Shown: piece by piece, positions 26,478 through 35,281 of the stretch
Layout: each line of letters begins with the position of its first letter
Position numbering within the stretch: the first letter of the stretch is position 1
Assembly: GCF_019602855.1 (NCBI RefSeq)
Contig: NZ_CP080767.1
Location: 496,001 to 560,000 of the forward strand
DNA from: Cupriavidus pinatubonensis
GTDB lineage: Bacteria > Pseudomonadota > Gammaproteobacteria > Burkholderiales > Burkholderiaceae
DNA length: 64,000 nt
Direction: 5' to 3'
Notes under the pieces: model-generated
What the model was told of the DNA's origin: nothing
What the model saw: the letters and a program-made list of their open reading frames with translations, nothing else
Databases searched by the model: none
Made by a program: the position numbers and the translations under genes

Positions 26478-27536
26478 TTATTCGCCGTCGATCAGGTCGC
26501 CACTGTCGCCGGCTTGCGGTGATGCCAGGCCAAAATGGCGGTAGGCGGCGGCCGTCGCGACGCGCCCGCGGGGCGTACGCTGCAGATAGCCTTGCTGGAT
26601 CAGATAGGGCTCGAGCACGTCTTCGATGGTGTCGCGTTCCTCGCCAATCGCCGCAGCGAGGTTGTCGACGCCGACCGGGCCGCCGCCGAATTTATGCAGC
26701 ACGGCTTCGAGCAGCTTGCGGTCCATCAGGTCGAATCCGACGCGATCCACGTCCAGCATGGCCAGCGCGGCGTCCGCGATCTCGCGGGTGATGGTGCCAT
26801 CGCCCTTGACTTCGGCGTAATCGCGCACGCGGCGCAGCAGGCGGTTGGCGATCCGCGGCGTGCCACGCGCACGGCGTGCAATTTCCAGAGAGCCCAGTGG
26901 ATCGATGTGCGCACCGAGCAGTTGCGCCGAACGCGTGACAATGCGTGCCAGTTCCTCGGCCGCATAGAACTCCAGCCGCGCCACGATGCCGAAGCGGTCG
27001 CGCAGCGGGTTGGTCAACATGCCGGCGCGCGTGGTCGCGCCGACCAGCGTGAACGGCTGCAGGTCGAGCTTGACCGAACGAGCCGCGGGGCCTTCGCCGA
27101 TCATGATGTCGATCTGGTAGTCCTCGAGCGCCGGGTACAGGATTTCCTCGACGACCGGCGAGAGCCGGTGGATCTCGTCAATGAACAGTACGTCGTTGGC
27201 TTCGAGGTTGGTCAGGAGCGCCGCCAGATCGCCGGGGCGTTCGAGTACCGGCCCTGAAGTCTGGCGCAGGTTCACGCCCATTTCGCGCGCAATGATGTGG
27301 GCCAGCGTAGTTTTGCCCAGGCCCGGCGGGCCGAACAGCAGCACGTGGTCGAGCGCCTCGCGGCGATTGCGCGCCGCGTGCATGAAGATGTCGAGTTGGC
27401 CGCGCACCTTCTCCTGGCCCACGTACTCGTCGAGCAGTTTGGGCCGCAGCGCGCGCTCGAACGCCTCTTCGCGCGAGGAAGCGGGCGTGGCCGAGATCAC
27501 GCGGTCGGGGGCGGAAAACTTGTCGGTTTCAATCAT
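26478..27536 (-). CDS. ruvB: Holliday junction branch migration helicase RuvB
   Basis: 352 residues. Walker A GPPGLGKT (69-76), Walker B FIDEIHRL, sensor [11 protein letters not shown] and the arginine-finger region [19 protein letters not shown] are all present. The hexameric AAA+ motor pulls DNA through the RuvA-bound junction. It is the last gene of a minus-strand run that begins at dusB; ruvA ends 35 bases before it. Confidence 0.98.
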   Translation of the reverse strand: MIETDKFSAPDRVISATPASSREEAFERALRPKLLDEYVGQEKVRGQLDIFMHAARNRREALDHVLLFGPPGLGKTTLAHIIAREMGVNLRQTSGPVLERPGDLAALLTNLEANDVLFIDEIHRLSPVVEEILYPALEDYQIDIMIGEGPAARSVKLDLQPFTLVGATTRAGMLTNPLRDRFGIVARLEFYAAEELARIVTRSAQLLGAHIDPLGSLEIARRARGTPRIANRLLRRVRDYAEVKGDGTITREIADAALAMLDVDRVGFDLMDRKLLEAVLHKFGGGPVGVDNLAAAIGEERDTIEDVLEPYLIQQGYLQRTPRGRVATAAAYRHFGLASPQAGDSGDLIDGE

Positions 27537-27570
27537 GGCTGCGGCGTCTGGTATCGCGCTATTTTACGCC

Positions 27571-28152
27571 TCACGCCTTGGACAAGGCCTTCAGCGCCAG
27601 CTTGATGCCGTCCGAGACACCCGTGCCGGCGGGAACCTGCTTGATGGCCGTGGCCGCTTCCTTTTCCGAATAGCCGAGTGCCAGCAGCGCGTTAAGGATA
27701 TCGACCGCGCTGTCGTGCACAGGCGCCGCGCCTGGCGCGTGGCCGAGTTCGGCACCAAGCTTGCCCTTGAGTTCCAGCATCAGCCGCTCGGCGGTCTTCT
27801 TGCCGATGCCCGGCACGCGCGTGAGGCGTCCGGCTTCCTGCAACGTGATGGCCTGGGCCAGCTCCGACACCGACATGCCCGACAGCACCGCCAGCGCCAT
27901 GCGTGCGCCGATACCGGTGATCTTGATCAGCTCGCGGAACGTATTGCGCTCGGCCGCGCTGCCGAAGCCATAGAGCAGGTGCGCGTCCTCGCGCACGATC
28001 AGCTGCGTGAGTAGCGTGACCGGCTGGCCGGTCGCGGGCAGGTTGTAGAACGTGCTCATCGGCACATCGATCTCGTAGCCGACGCCGTGGCAGTCCACCA
28101 GCAGGTGCGGAGGGTTCTTCTCGATAAGCGTGCCGGCGATGCGTCCGATCAT
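27571..28152 (-). CDS. ruvA: Holliday junction binding protein RuvA
   Basis: 193 residues from the ATG at 28152 ([20 protein letters not shown], the standard opening). Domain I is the OB fold, domain II holds two helix-hairpin-helix motifs ([19 protein letters not shown] and [19 protein letters not shown]), and domain III, which contacts RuvB, is the end [19 protein letters not shown]. The linker between II and III is Ala/Gly/Pro-rich as usual. The frame continues upstream into the phosphodiesterase gene but has no other likely start. Confidence 0.97.
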   Translation of the reverse strand: MIGRIAGTLIEKNPPHLLVDCHGVGYEIDVPMSTFYNLPATGQPVTLLTQLIVREDAHLLYGFGSAAERNTFRELIKITGIGARMALAVLSGMSVSELAQAITLQEAGRLTRVPGIGKKTAERLMLELKGKLGAELGHAPGAAPVHDSAVDILNALLALGYSEKEAATAIKQVPAGTGVSDGIKLALKALSKA

Positions 28153-28225
28153 GGTGTTTGCAGTAAAGGTCGGTTCAACGTTTTTGCGGAAGGCCGCAAG
28201 TGTAGCCCAGCGGCGTGCCGCGGAT

Positions 28226-29377
28226 TCACGGAGTTCCTGCGTCGATGGCGCGCCGGCCCAGCGCCGGGTCGTCGGTAAAGACGCCATCCACGCCGGCGGC
28301 GACAAAGACCTGCACCTCGCGCACCATGCCGGCCGGACTGCGCGTCGCATCGTCGCCGCCGGTCTGGAATGCCTTGGGCAGAAAGGCGTTCTCGGGCCGG
28401 AACGTGTACGGGTGCACCAGCAGGCCCGCTGCATGCGCATTGCGCACGACGGCCGTGGGCGAGCCAAGGCCGCCCTGCGCGTCGCGCGGCACCACGCTGT
28501 TCTTTTCCGGACCGATGCCATCGGCGTAGCTGGCCACTTCGCGCAGGCCAGTCGTAGTCAGCATGTCGCCATAGGTGCGCGTGTCGCCGGCGAGCCGCCA
28601 GTCGGGCGGGGTTTGCTTCAGGTTCCCGATGAGCTGCATAAGCCGGACATTCGGCATGCCGTGATTGATCATCTTGCGCACCTGCCGCAGGCTGCCAGCC
28701 TCGAACGACTGAATGAAGACGGGTGCTTCGCGCAGGTACGGCTGCCGGCGCAGCGCATCGACGAGCTTGTCTTCGAGCGGCAAGCCGATGCCGCGGAAAT
28801 AGCTCGGATGCTTCAGTTCCGGATACAGGCCGATCTGCCGGCCGGTGCGCAGCGATGCCTGCTGCGCGAGCTGTACGATCTCATCGAAGGTCGGGATCTC
28901 GAACTGGTCGTTCAGGCGGGCGTTGGCGGGGCGCAGTTTGGGAATGCGCTCTCGCGCGCGGAGTGTCTTCAATTCGGCCAGCGTGAAGTCTTCGGTGAAC
29001 CAGCCGGTCAGGCGCACGCCGTCGATGACCTTGGTGCGCTTGCGGCTGGCGAACTGCGGTAGCTCGGCGACGTTGGAGGTGCCGCCGATGTCGTTCTCAT
29101 GGCGTGCTATGAGGACGCCATCGCGCGTGCTGACGAGATCGGGCTCGATGACATCGGCGCCGTCCTCGATGGCCTTCGCGTAGGCCGCCAGCGTGTGTTC
29201 GGGGCGCAGTGCGCTGGCGCCGCGGTGGGCGATGACCAGTGGCTTCGCGGCGGGGGTGGGGGCTGCCGCAGGCACGGCCGCAGACTTGGGCGCTGGAGGC
29301 AGGGTTGGCCTCGTGGCGCAGCCTGCCAGCAGCGCTGCGGCCAGGGTCATGCGAAAGCAAGATCGGAAGCTGGGCAT
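28226..29377 (-). CDS. Glycerophosphodiester phosphodiesterase, lipoprotein (GlpQ-like)
   Basis: 383 residues. A lipobox ends LLAGC (Cys20), followed by a Pro/Ala-rich linker to about residue 47, so it is an envelope lipoprotein. The GDPD domain opens with [14 protein letters not shown] (catalytic His-Arg and Glu) and [17 protein letters not shown] (metal and catalytic His). It hydrolyses glycerophosphodiesters to glycerol-3-phosphate and an alcohol. It sits between ruvC and ruvA, which are usually adjacent, and has no known link to recombination; shared transcription is likely by spacing only (73 bases to ruvA, 89 from ruvC). Confidence 0.92.
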   Translation of the reverse strand: MPSFRSCFRMTLAAALLAGCATRPTLPPAPKSAAVPAAAPTPAAKPLVIAHRGASALRPEHTLAAYAKAIEDGADVIEPDLVSTRDGVLIARHENDIGGTSNVAELPQFASRKRTKVIDGVRLTGWFTEDFTLAELKTLRARERIPKLRPANARLNDQFEIPTFDEIVQLAQQASLRTGRQIGLYPELKHPSYFRGIGLPLEDKLVDALRRQPYLREAPVFIQSFEAGSLRQVRKMINHGMPNVRLMQLIGNLKQTPPDWRLAGDTRTYGDMLTTTGLREVASYADGIGPEKNSVVPRDAQGGLGSPTAVVRNAHAAGLLVHPYTFRPENAFLPKAFQTGGDDATRSPAGMVREVQVFVAAGVDGVFTDDPALGRRAIDAGTP

Positions 29378-29466
29378 GGAATAAGATCCGTGGCCGCCGT
29401 GCGCGGCAAATGCCCTCGATTGTAAGAGACCGGGCGCTGTCTCTTGTGGAGACCGATGTTGGCCGA

Positions 29467-30012
29467 TCAGCCGATCAGGCGCCCTCGGCGGACGCGCATG
29501 CCCTTGCGGACCAGTTCAGGGGCGAGGCCCGACAGCGTGCCGAGCGTGTCGCCGCCATTGGCGTGGCAGATCGCGACGCCCAATGCATCGGCGGCGTCAG
29601 TGCTGGGCCGTCCCGGCAGGCTTAGCAGACGCATGACCATTTCCTGCACTTGTTCCTTGTTGGCGCGGCCATAGCCGACTACGGCTACCTTCAGTTGCAG
29701 GGCGGTGTATTCGAACACCGGCAGGCCTTGGCCGACCAGGCCGCAGATTGCCGCGCCGCGTGCTTGACCTAGTAGCAGCGTGGACTGCGGGTTGACGTTG
29801 ACGAAGACCTTTTCAATCGCTGCGCAATCCGGTGTGTACGTGCGGGCTACCTCGCTGATGCCATCGAACAGTGTCTTCAGGCGCGCGGGCAGGTCGGTTT
29901 CACCATTGCTTTTGATGGTGCCCGAGGCGATGTAGGAAAGCTTGTTGCCGTGCTTTTCCAGGACGCCGAAGCCGGTGGTGCGGAGGCCGGGGTCGATGCC
30001 GAGAATACGCAT
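29467..30012 (-). CDS. ruvC: Holliday junction resolvase RuvC
   Basis: 181 residues. The RNase-H-like acidic active site is visible as [15 protein letters not shown] (D7), the glutamate in AAIEKVFVN (about 66) and the C-terminal [14 protein letters not shown]. RuvC cuts Holliday junctions held by RuvAB. It lies 385 bases after purH, a gap that contains the purH terminator and an inverted repeat, so it probably has its own promoter in that gap. Confidence 0.97.
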   Translation of the reverse strand: MRILGIDPGLRTTGFGVLEKHGNKLSYIASGTIKSNGETDLPARLKTLFDGISEVARTYTPDCAAIEKVFVNVNPQSTLLLGQARGAAICGLVGQGLPVFEYTALQLKVAVVGYGRANKEQVQEMVMRLLSLPGRPSTDAADALGVAICHANGGDTLGTLSGLAPELVRKGMRVRRGRLIG

Positions 30013-30076
30013 TTATGTTTTTTGGGGTTGCTTTGTCAGGCTTTGATCGGGCTTTGTTCTTGACTTGCGCCGCTGT

Positions 30077-30140
30077 TTCGCCGGCGTAGCCGGCGAGTCA
30101 CTTTTTGTCCGAGCGACAAAAAGTAACCAAAAAGCGCGTT
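30077..30140. repeat. Double inverted repeat, dispersed-repeat-like
   Basis: Two perfect dyads in tandem: TCGCCGGC/GCCGGCGA around GTA (30077-30095), and ACTTTTTGTC/GACAAAAAGT around five bases (30099-30123), followed by AACCAAAAAGCGC. From memory, sequences ending GACAAAAAGTAACCAAAAAG occur many times between genes in Ralstonia and Cupriavidus. Copy number needs a genome search. Confidence 0.6.
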
Positions 30141-30330
30141 TGCTTGCCCTAACGGGCGAATACTGATCGTAGTGTGCCAGTGTTTTTGTACGGGTATTGG
30201 CTTCAGAGGTTAGTCTGGCTGCCTGTCGCTCGCTGATCGGAGCGCGCACCTTCGTTGACAGGCCATCCTCGAAACCCGGGAGGCGGGAGTGGTGCCTGGT
30301 TCGGGCACTGTGCCTCTGGGCCGCGCTGAG

Positions 30331-30380
30331 AAAAAGAAAAAAAGCTCCGGGGCGCGGATAGGTCCGCGCCCCGGAGCTTT
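30331..30380 (-). terminator. Intrinsic terminator of purH
   Basis: An 18-bp perfect stem, AAAGCTCCGGGGCGCGGA paired with its complement around a 4-base loop, followed on the minus strand by a long T-rich run (30331-30343 on the plus strand is A-rich). It starts 18 bases after the purH stop. Confidence 0.93.
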
Positions 30381-30397
30381 CTATTTCTTTGCCTTGC

Positions 30398-31969
30398 TTA
30401 GTGGCGGAAATGGCGGGTGCCGGTCAGGACCATGGCGATGCCGCGCTCGTCGGCGGCGGCGATCACTTCGTCGTCGCGCATCGAACCGCCCGGCTGGATG
30501 ACACAGGTTGCGCCGGCGTCTACCACGACGTCCAGGCCATCACGGAACGGGAAGAAGGCGTCCGATGCCACGGCCGAACCCGCCAGCGTCAGGCCCGCGT
30601 TCTGCGCCTTGATGCTGGCGATACGGGCCGAATCCACACGGCTCATCTGGCCTGCGCCGACGCCCAGCGTCATGCCGCCGCCGCAGAATACGATGGCGTT
30701 GGACTTGACGAACTTGGCGACGCGCCAGGCGAACATCAGATCGTCCATTTCCTTCGGCGTCGGATGACGGCGCGTGACCACGCGCAGTTCGGTCGGCTGC
30801 ACGTTCTTGGCGTCGGGGCTCTGCACCAGCAGGCCACCGCCCACGCGCTTGAGGTCATACTGGTTGATGCCCTTGCCCAGCGGGATTTCGAGCAGGCGCA
30901 CGTTCTGCTTGGATGCGAATACGGCGCGCGCGGCAGCGCTGAACGACGGGGCGATCAGCACTTCGACGAACTGCTTCGCCACGGCCTGGGCCGCGGTTTC
31001 GTCGAGTTCGACGTTGAACGCGATGATGCCGCCGAAGGCCGAGGTGGAGTCGGTCTTGAAAGCCTTGTCGTAGGCTTCGAGGGCATTGGCGCCCACAGCC
31101 ACGCCGCACGGATTGGCGTGCTTGATGATCACGCAGGCGGGCGTGGTCACGGCGAAGGACTTCACGCATTCCCAGGCCGCATCGGCGTCGGCGATGTTGT
31201 TGTACGACAGTTCCTTGCCCTGCAGCTGCACGTAGTTGGCCAGTGCGCCATCCACGGCCTTCAGGTCGCGGTAGAACGCGGCCGACTGGTGCGGGTTTTC
31301 GCCGTAGCGCATTTCCTGGACCTTCTCGAAGGCCAGGTTCAGCGTCTGCGGGTAGGCGCTGCGGGCCTGGTGCGACTTGTCGGCACCGAGGCTGGTCAGG
31401 TAGTTGGTGATCGCGCCGTCGTATTGCGCGGTGTGCGCGAACACCTTGGTCGCGAGGCGGAAGTTGGTGTCGTAGCCAACCTTGTTGCCATTGGCGCGCA
31501 TTTCGTCCAGCACCACGGCGTAGTCGACCGGATCGACGATCACGGTCACGTCGCGGTGGTTCTTGGCAGCCGAGCGCAGCATGGTCGGGCCGCCGATGTC
31601 GATGTTCTCGATCGCGTCGGGCAGCGTGCAGTCATCCTTTGCCACGGTCTGCTGGAACGGGTACAGGTTCACCACCAGCAAGTCGATCGTCGGGATGTCG
31701 TGCTCGGCCAGTGCGGCCATGTGCTCGGGCAGGTCGCGGCGCGCGAGGATGCCGCCGTGCACCTTCGGATGCAGCGTCTTCACGCGGCCGTCGAGCATTT
31801 CGGGGAAGCCGGTGTAGTCGGCCACTTCCGTGACGGGCAGGCCGCTGTCGGCCAGCAGCTTGGCGGTGCCGCCGGTGGAAAGCAGCGTGACGCCGAGCGC
31901 GTTCAGTTCGCGCGCGAATTCGACGATGCCGGTCTTGTCGGAAACAGAGAGGAGAGCTTGCTTGATCAT
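30398..31969 (-). CDS. purH: Bifunctional AICAR transformylase / IMP cyclohydrolase
   Basis: 523 residues, full length. The N-terminal MGS-like domain (IMP cyclohydrolase, about 1-150) shows [19 protein letters not shown] and [11 protein letters not shown]; the C-terminal AICAR transformylase part shows [14 protein letters not shown] and the catalytic KHANPCGVA. It makes the last two steps of IMP synthesis, using 10-formyl-tetrahydrofolate. It follows fis by 22 bases in the dusB-fis-purH run and ends at a strong terminator. Confidence 0.98.
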   Translation of the reverse strand: MIKQALLSVSDKTGIVEFARELNALGVTLLSTGGTAKLLADSGLPVTEVADYTGFPEMLDGRVKTLHPKVHGGILARRDLPEHMAALAEHDIPTIDLLVVNLYPFQQTVAKDDCTLPDAIENIDIGGPTMLRSAAKNHRDVTVIVDPVDYAVVLDEMRANGNKVGYDTNFRLATKVFAHTAQYDGAITNYLTSLGADKSHQARSAYPQTLNLAFEKVQEMRYGENPHQSAAFYRDLKAVDGALANYVQLQGKELSYNNIADADAAWECVKSFAVTTPACVIIKHANPCGVAVGANALEAYDKAFKTDSTSAFGGIIAFNVELDETAAQAVAKQFVEVLIAPSFSAAARAVFASKQNVRLLEIPLGKGINQYDLKRVGGGLLVQSPDAKNVQPTELRVVTRRHPTPKEMDDLMFAWRVAKFVKSNAIVFCGGGMTLGVGAGQMSRVDSARIASIKAQNAGLTLAGSAVASDAFFPFRDGLDVVVDAGATCVIQPGGSMRDDEVIAAADERGIAMVLTGTRHFRH

Positions 31970-31991
31970 GGCTGTGCGAAACGCTTCAAAT

Positions 31992-32225
31992 TCAAAGTAA
32001 ACCGTGCAGCTGCAACTTCTTGCGCAGCGTATTGCGATTGATGCCGAGGTAGGCGGCGGCCAGCGACTGGTTGCGCTCGGCGCGCACCATCACGGCTTCG
32101 AGCAGCGGGCGCTCGACGGCCTCCAGCACCATGTTGTACATATTGGAAGGCTCTTCGCCGTCCAGATCCCGAAAGTAACTATCCAGGCTGTCCCGGATGC
32201 ACTGGTCGATAGCGTTGCGGCTCAT
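31992..32225 (-). CDS. fis: DNA-binding protein Fis
   Basis: 77 residues, typical of the shorter betaproteobacterial Fis. The C-terminal helix-turn-helix [24 protein letters not shown] is intact and matches NtrC-type ends. Fis bends DNA and organises the nucleoid and stable-RNA promoters. Its ATG overlaps the dusB stop (ATGA, 32222-32225), the same dusB-fis pairing as in enterobacteria, so its translation depends on DusB translation. The upstream repeat-encoded tail of DusB lies only about 20 bases before the start. Confidence 0.96.
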   Translation of the reverse strand: MSRNAIDQCIRDSLDSYFRDLDGEEPSNMYNMVLEAVERPLLEAVMVRAERNQSLAAAYLGINRNTLRKKLQLHGLL

Positions 32226-33298
32226 GCGGCAAGCAACTCCCCTTTGTCGTTGTCGTTGTCGTTGTTGTTGTTCGCTTCTTCTCCGCCGGCATCTGCCTCA
32301 TCGACATAGACGAGCCGGTCTGACCATTGCGCCTGCTCATCGAAGAAGGCGTTGACCGCGGCCAGTTGTTCGCCGGTGCTTTCCAGCGTGTTCATGCGGT
32401 GGCGGAACAGGTTTGCGCCGCGCAGCCCGCGCGTGTACCACGCGATATGCTTGCGCGCGGTGCGCACGCCGGTGAACTCGCCATAGAACGCATAGTGGTC
32501 TTCGAGGTGCGCGTTCATGATCGCGCGGATCTCGGCCACTTCGGGCGACGGCAGCAGTTCGCCGGTTTTCATGAAGTGCTCGATCTCACGGAACAGCCAA
32601 GGCCGGCCTTGCGCCGCGCGGCCGATCATGATGGCGTCGGCGCCCGTCAGCGCCAGCACCTGCTTCGCCTTCTGCGGCGTGGTGATGTCGCCGTTGGCTA
32701 CCACCGGGATACGGAGCTCGGCCTTGACCGCGGCGATGGTCTCGTACTCGGCATCGCCGTGGTACAAGTCCGCGCGCGTGCGGCCGTGGATGGTCAGCAT
32801 GCTGATGCCCGCGTCTTCCACCATGCGCGCAATGCGCAGCGCATTGCGGTTCTCGCGGTTCCAGCCGGTGCGGATCTTGAGCGTGACCGGCACGCGATCG
32901 CCGACGGCGGCGACCACGGCCTCGACAATGCGCACCACCAGCGGCTCGTTCTGCAGCAGCGCGGACCCCGCGGCCACATTGCAGACCTTCTTGGCCGGGC
33001 AGCCCATATTGATATCGATGATCTGCGCGCCGCGATCGACGTTGTAGCGCGCAGCCTCGGCCATCATGCCTGGCTCCGCGCCGGCGATCTGCACCGAGAT
33101 CGGTTCGACCTCGCCGGCATGGTTCGCGCGGCGCATGGTCTTCTCGCTTTTCCACAGCTGTGCGTTGGACGCCACCATCTCCGACACCGCGTAGCCTGCC
33201 CCGAGCTGCTTGCACAGCTGGCGGAAAGGGCGATCCGTCACACCCGCCATGGGGGCGACGAACAGGTTGTTGCGAAGTTGGTGTGGTCCTATCTGCAC
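32222..33298 (-). CDS. dusB: tRNA-dihydrouridine synthase B
   Basis: 358 residues. The FMN TIM barrel shows NNLFVAPMAGVTDRPFR, INMGCPAKKVCN (catalytic Cys) and VVANGDITTPQKA, TGADAIMIGRAAQGRPW. It reduces uridine in the D-loop of tRNA. The C-terminal end, about residues 336-358, is unusual: a glycine/glutamate stretch leads into [16 protein letters not shown], encoded by a short tandem repeat. The gene is the first of the dusB-fis-purH run. Confidence 0.96.
   Translation of the reverse strand: MQIGPHQLRNNLFVAPMAGVTDRPFRQLCKQLGAGYAVSEMVASNAQLWKSEKTMRRANHAGEVEPISVQIAGAEPGMMAEAARYNVDRGAQIIDINMGCPAKKVCNVAAGSALLQNEPLVVRIVEAVVAAVGDRVPVTLKIRTGWNRENRNALRIARMVEDAGISMLTIHGRTRADLYHGDAEYETIAAVKAELRIPVVANGDITTPQKAKQVLALTGADAIMIGRAAQGRPWLFREIEHFMKTGELLPSPEVAEIRAIMNAHLEDHYAFYGEFTGVRTARKHIAWYTRGLRGANLFRHRMNTLESTGEQLAAVNAFFDEQAQWSDRLVYVDEADAGGEEANNNNDNDNDKGELLAA
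32244..32270. repeat. Short tandem repeat in the 3' end of dusB
   Basis: Three copies of TTGTCG followed by three of TTG on the plus strand, giving alternating Asn/Asp and an Asn run in DusB. Unit length is a multiple of three, so copy changes lengthen or shorten the tail without shifting the frame. Confidence 0.85.
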
Positions 33299-33582
33299 GT
33301 TGGGCGGGCGATGCCGGCCAGCGCTGATCCCGGCGGCGCGCGTGCTGCGCTATGCGAAACGGGATTGCCCGGCGGCGTAACTGGAGTGAAACGAAAAAAC
33401 ACACCCGTGCCGAAACGGCTGTCGGCAATGTTCACGGGCATGAGCGAGGGCTGGATTCTACCGCCAAACGACTGCTGCTGCCCAAGAATTGAGCATCAAA
33501 GCAAGAGGCGAAGTCCGAAAATGCCTCGAATAGATTACCTGGCGCATGGCGGGAGCCGCTGTCGCGGTCCCGTCATTGTGGA

Positions 33583-34821
33583 TCACCGGCGCATGCCGTA
33601 CATCATGTGGCGCGCCAGCGCATGCTTGAGCGGTGACACGCAAGCCAGCGCCGCCAGGGACGCGCCTCGCGCATGCGCGGCCAGCGGGGACGGGATGCCG
33701 AACACGCGCGGCAGCAGGTCGGTGACGCCGATGGTCACAGCGCGGTCCAGCCTGTGGCGCGATGCGAAGGCCTGCAGCGAGCGCGGCGAGCAGCCCGCAC
33801 GCAGGGAATCGGCAAGCGCAAATGCATCGCGAAGGCCCAGGTTCAGTCCCTGGCCCGCCACCGGGTGCAGCGTCTGGGCGGCATTGCCAACTGCCGCGAT
33901 GCGGCCATCGACCGTTACCGGTGCGGCATTGAGCCCGAGCGGGAACGCGTGGCGCTTGCCAGCCAGCGTGAAGCGCCCTAGGCGGTCGCCGAACACGGCA
34001 TTAAGCTCCTCCGCGAACTCCGCATCGCTCAGTGCGATGCGCCGCGCGGCCTGGTCGGGCGGGCAGCACCAGACGAGCGCGTAGCCGTCGATGCCGTGCT
34101 CGTCATAGGGCAACAGCGCCAGCGGCCCTTCCTCGGTGAACCGCTCCCACGCCCAGCCGTGGCGCGGGCGCGAGCACGCAACATGGCCGATCACAGCGGT
34201 TTGCCGGTAGTCGCGATGCCGCGAGCCCTGGCCCGCATGCGCGACCTGCTGGTGGAAGAGGCCGCCTTCAGCCTGGATCGCGATGCGCGCGGTAAAGCGC
34301 GCCACTTGACCGTCAGTCGCCGTGCCGGTGAGATGGACCTCGCCGCTCATCGCATCGATGCCGTCGAAGTCGCCGCCGATCAGCGGATCCTGATGGAGGT
34401 CGTCGATGCGGGTTTCGAACACGCGCAGCAGGCGCGATTCGCCTGCCTGATGCGTGGCCCGGCCGAGCGCGCGCTCGAGCACGTTGCACAGCTCGCCATA
34501 GCGCACCACGTAGCCAAGCGCCGGCACCCCGTAGTCCTCGTGGTGCAGCTTCACATGGCCTAGGCGCCCGCGCTGCGAGACATGGATGTGCTCGATCGCC
34601 GTGCCGGCGACGGGCCATGCGCCGATCTGCTCCAGCAACTGGCGGCTGCCGTGGGACAGCGCGATGGCGCGCGGGTCGCGCGCCGCGCGCGCCGGCGTGG
34701 CGGCGTCGATCAGCGTAATGCGCCAGTCGGTAGCCAGCAGCAACTGGCAAGCCAGCGCCAGCCCTACCGGGCCGCCACCGACGATGGCGATGTCGCGGAC
34801 TTCAGGTTCGGCCTGCGTCAT
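33583..34821 (-). CDS. UbiH/UbiF-family FAD-dependent hydroxylase
   Basis: 412 residues from the ATG at 34821. The FAD motif IAIVGGGPVGLALA (GGGPVG 15-20) and the second FAD/ribityl motif GNAAQTLHPVAGQGLNLGLRDAFAL are present; GNAAQ replaces the commoner GDAAH, as in many UbiH proteins. The mid-protein block RPRHGWAWERFTEEGPLALLPY fits ubiquinone ring hydroxylases. It probably adds a hydroxyl to a ubiquinone precursor. Which ring position cannot be told. It overlaps the small upstream gene by 20 bases and follows pepP, recalling the pepP-ubiH linkage of E. coli. Confidence 0.9.
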   Translation of the reverse strand: MTQAEPEVRDIAIVGGGPVGLALACQLLLATDWRITLIDAATPARAARDPRAIALSHGSRQLLEQIGAWPVAGTAIEHIHVSQRGRLGHVKLHHEDYGVPALGYVVRYGELCNVLERALGRATHQAGESRLLRVFETRIDDLHQDPLIGGDFDGIDAMSGEVHLTGTATDGQVARFTARIAIQAEGGLFHQQVAHAGQGSRHRDYRQTAVIGHVACSRPRHGWAWERFTEEGPLALLPYDEHGIDGYALVWCCPPDQAARRIALSDAEFAEELNAVFGDRLGRFTLAGKRHAFPLGLNAAPVTVDGRIAAVGNAAQTLHPVAGQGLNLGLRDAFALADSLRAGCSPRSLQAFASRHRLDRAVTIGVTDLLPRVFGIPSPLAAHARGASLAALACVSPLKHALARHMMYGMRR

Positions 34822-35281
34822 TGCCGGGACTCCGGTCCGTGTTGATATCCGATGCCGGCTCCGCCTGCGCGCCGCGCTTCCAGCAGACCGCGTCGGAGCG
34901 CGACTTGCCGGCCGAGGCATCGCGCAGCGCGTTGTCGAGCTTCTGCTGGTTGAAGCCAGGCAGCGCCTGCAGCCGCTCGAGCAGAGCGGTGGCATTGGCG
35001 GCATCCATTGGCGTCACGCAGCCCTGGCCGCTATCGGCGGCGCCGATCAGGATCAGCCAGACTTTGCCCGCCCATGGCGCTGCGTTGGACACACGCACCA
35101 CGACGCGTTCGAGCGTGTCCCACATGACTTCTTCGCGCTGGCCGTCGGGTCGGTGCACCACCACGCGGTCATCGTAAAGGTTGATCACGAACGGTTCGCT
35201 CGGATCGACGTGGCGCTTTACAGGCGGGTTATGCGGTGTTCCGGTATTGCCGGGGAACAGTCGGCGCAGCCATCCGATCAT
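34802..35281 (-). CDS. Small protein of unknown function between pepP and ubiH
   Basis: 159 residues from the ATG at 35281, overlapping the pepP stop (ATGA) at one end and the ubiH-like start by 20 bases at the other, so it is tightly coupled to both. The opening MIGWLRRLFPGN is amphipathic or membrane-touching; the middle, EPFVINLYDDRVVVHRPDG to WAGKVWLILIGA, looks like a compact beta-rich domain, and LLERLQALPGFNQQKLDNAL a helical end. The last 30 residues are polar. I do not recognise the family. Position suggests a role near ubiquinone synthesis or proline peptide processing. Confidence 0.72.
   Translation of the reverse strand: MIGWLRRLFPGNTGTPHNPPVKRHVDPSEPFVINLYDDRVVVHRPDGQREEVMWDTLERVVVRVSNAAPWAGKVWLILIGAADSGQGCVTPMDAANATALLERLQALPGFNQQKLDNALRDASAGKSRSDAVCWKRGAQAEPASDINTDRSPGNDAGRT

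Larger units (their letters stand above)
30013..30397. other. 385-base gap between purH and ruvC
   Basis: Holds, in minus-strand order, the purH terminator (30331-30380), about 190 bases without recognised features, and a double inverted repeat (30077-30140). A 78-residue frame at 30013-30249 on the minus strand runs through the repeat and has no family features; I do not call it a gene. The ruvC promoter is expected here. Confidence 0.6.

Noticed and set aside
30013-30249. 78-residue frame downstream of purH
   Set aside because: It crosses the double inverted repeat and has no ribosome-binding site or recognisable domain.
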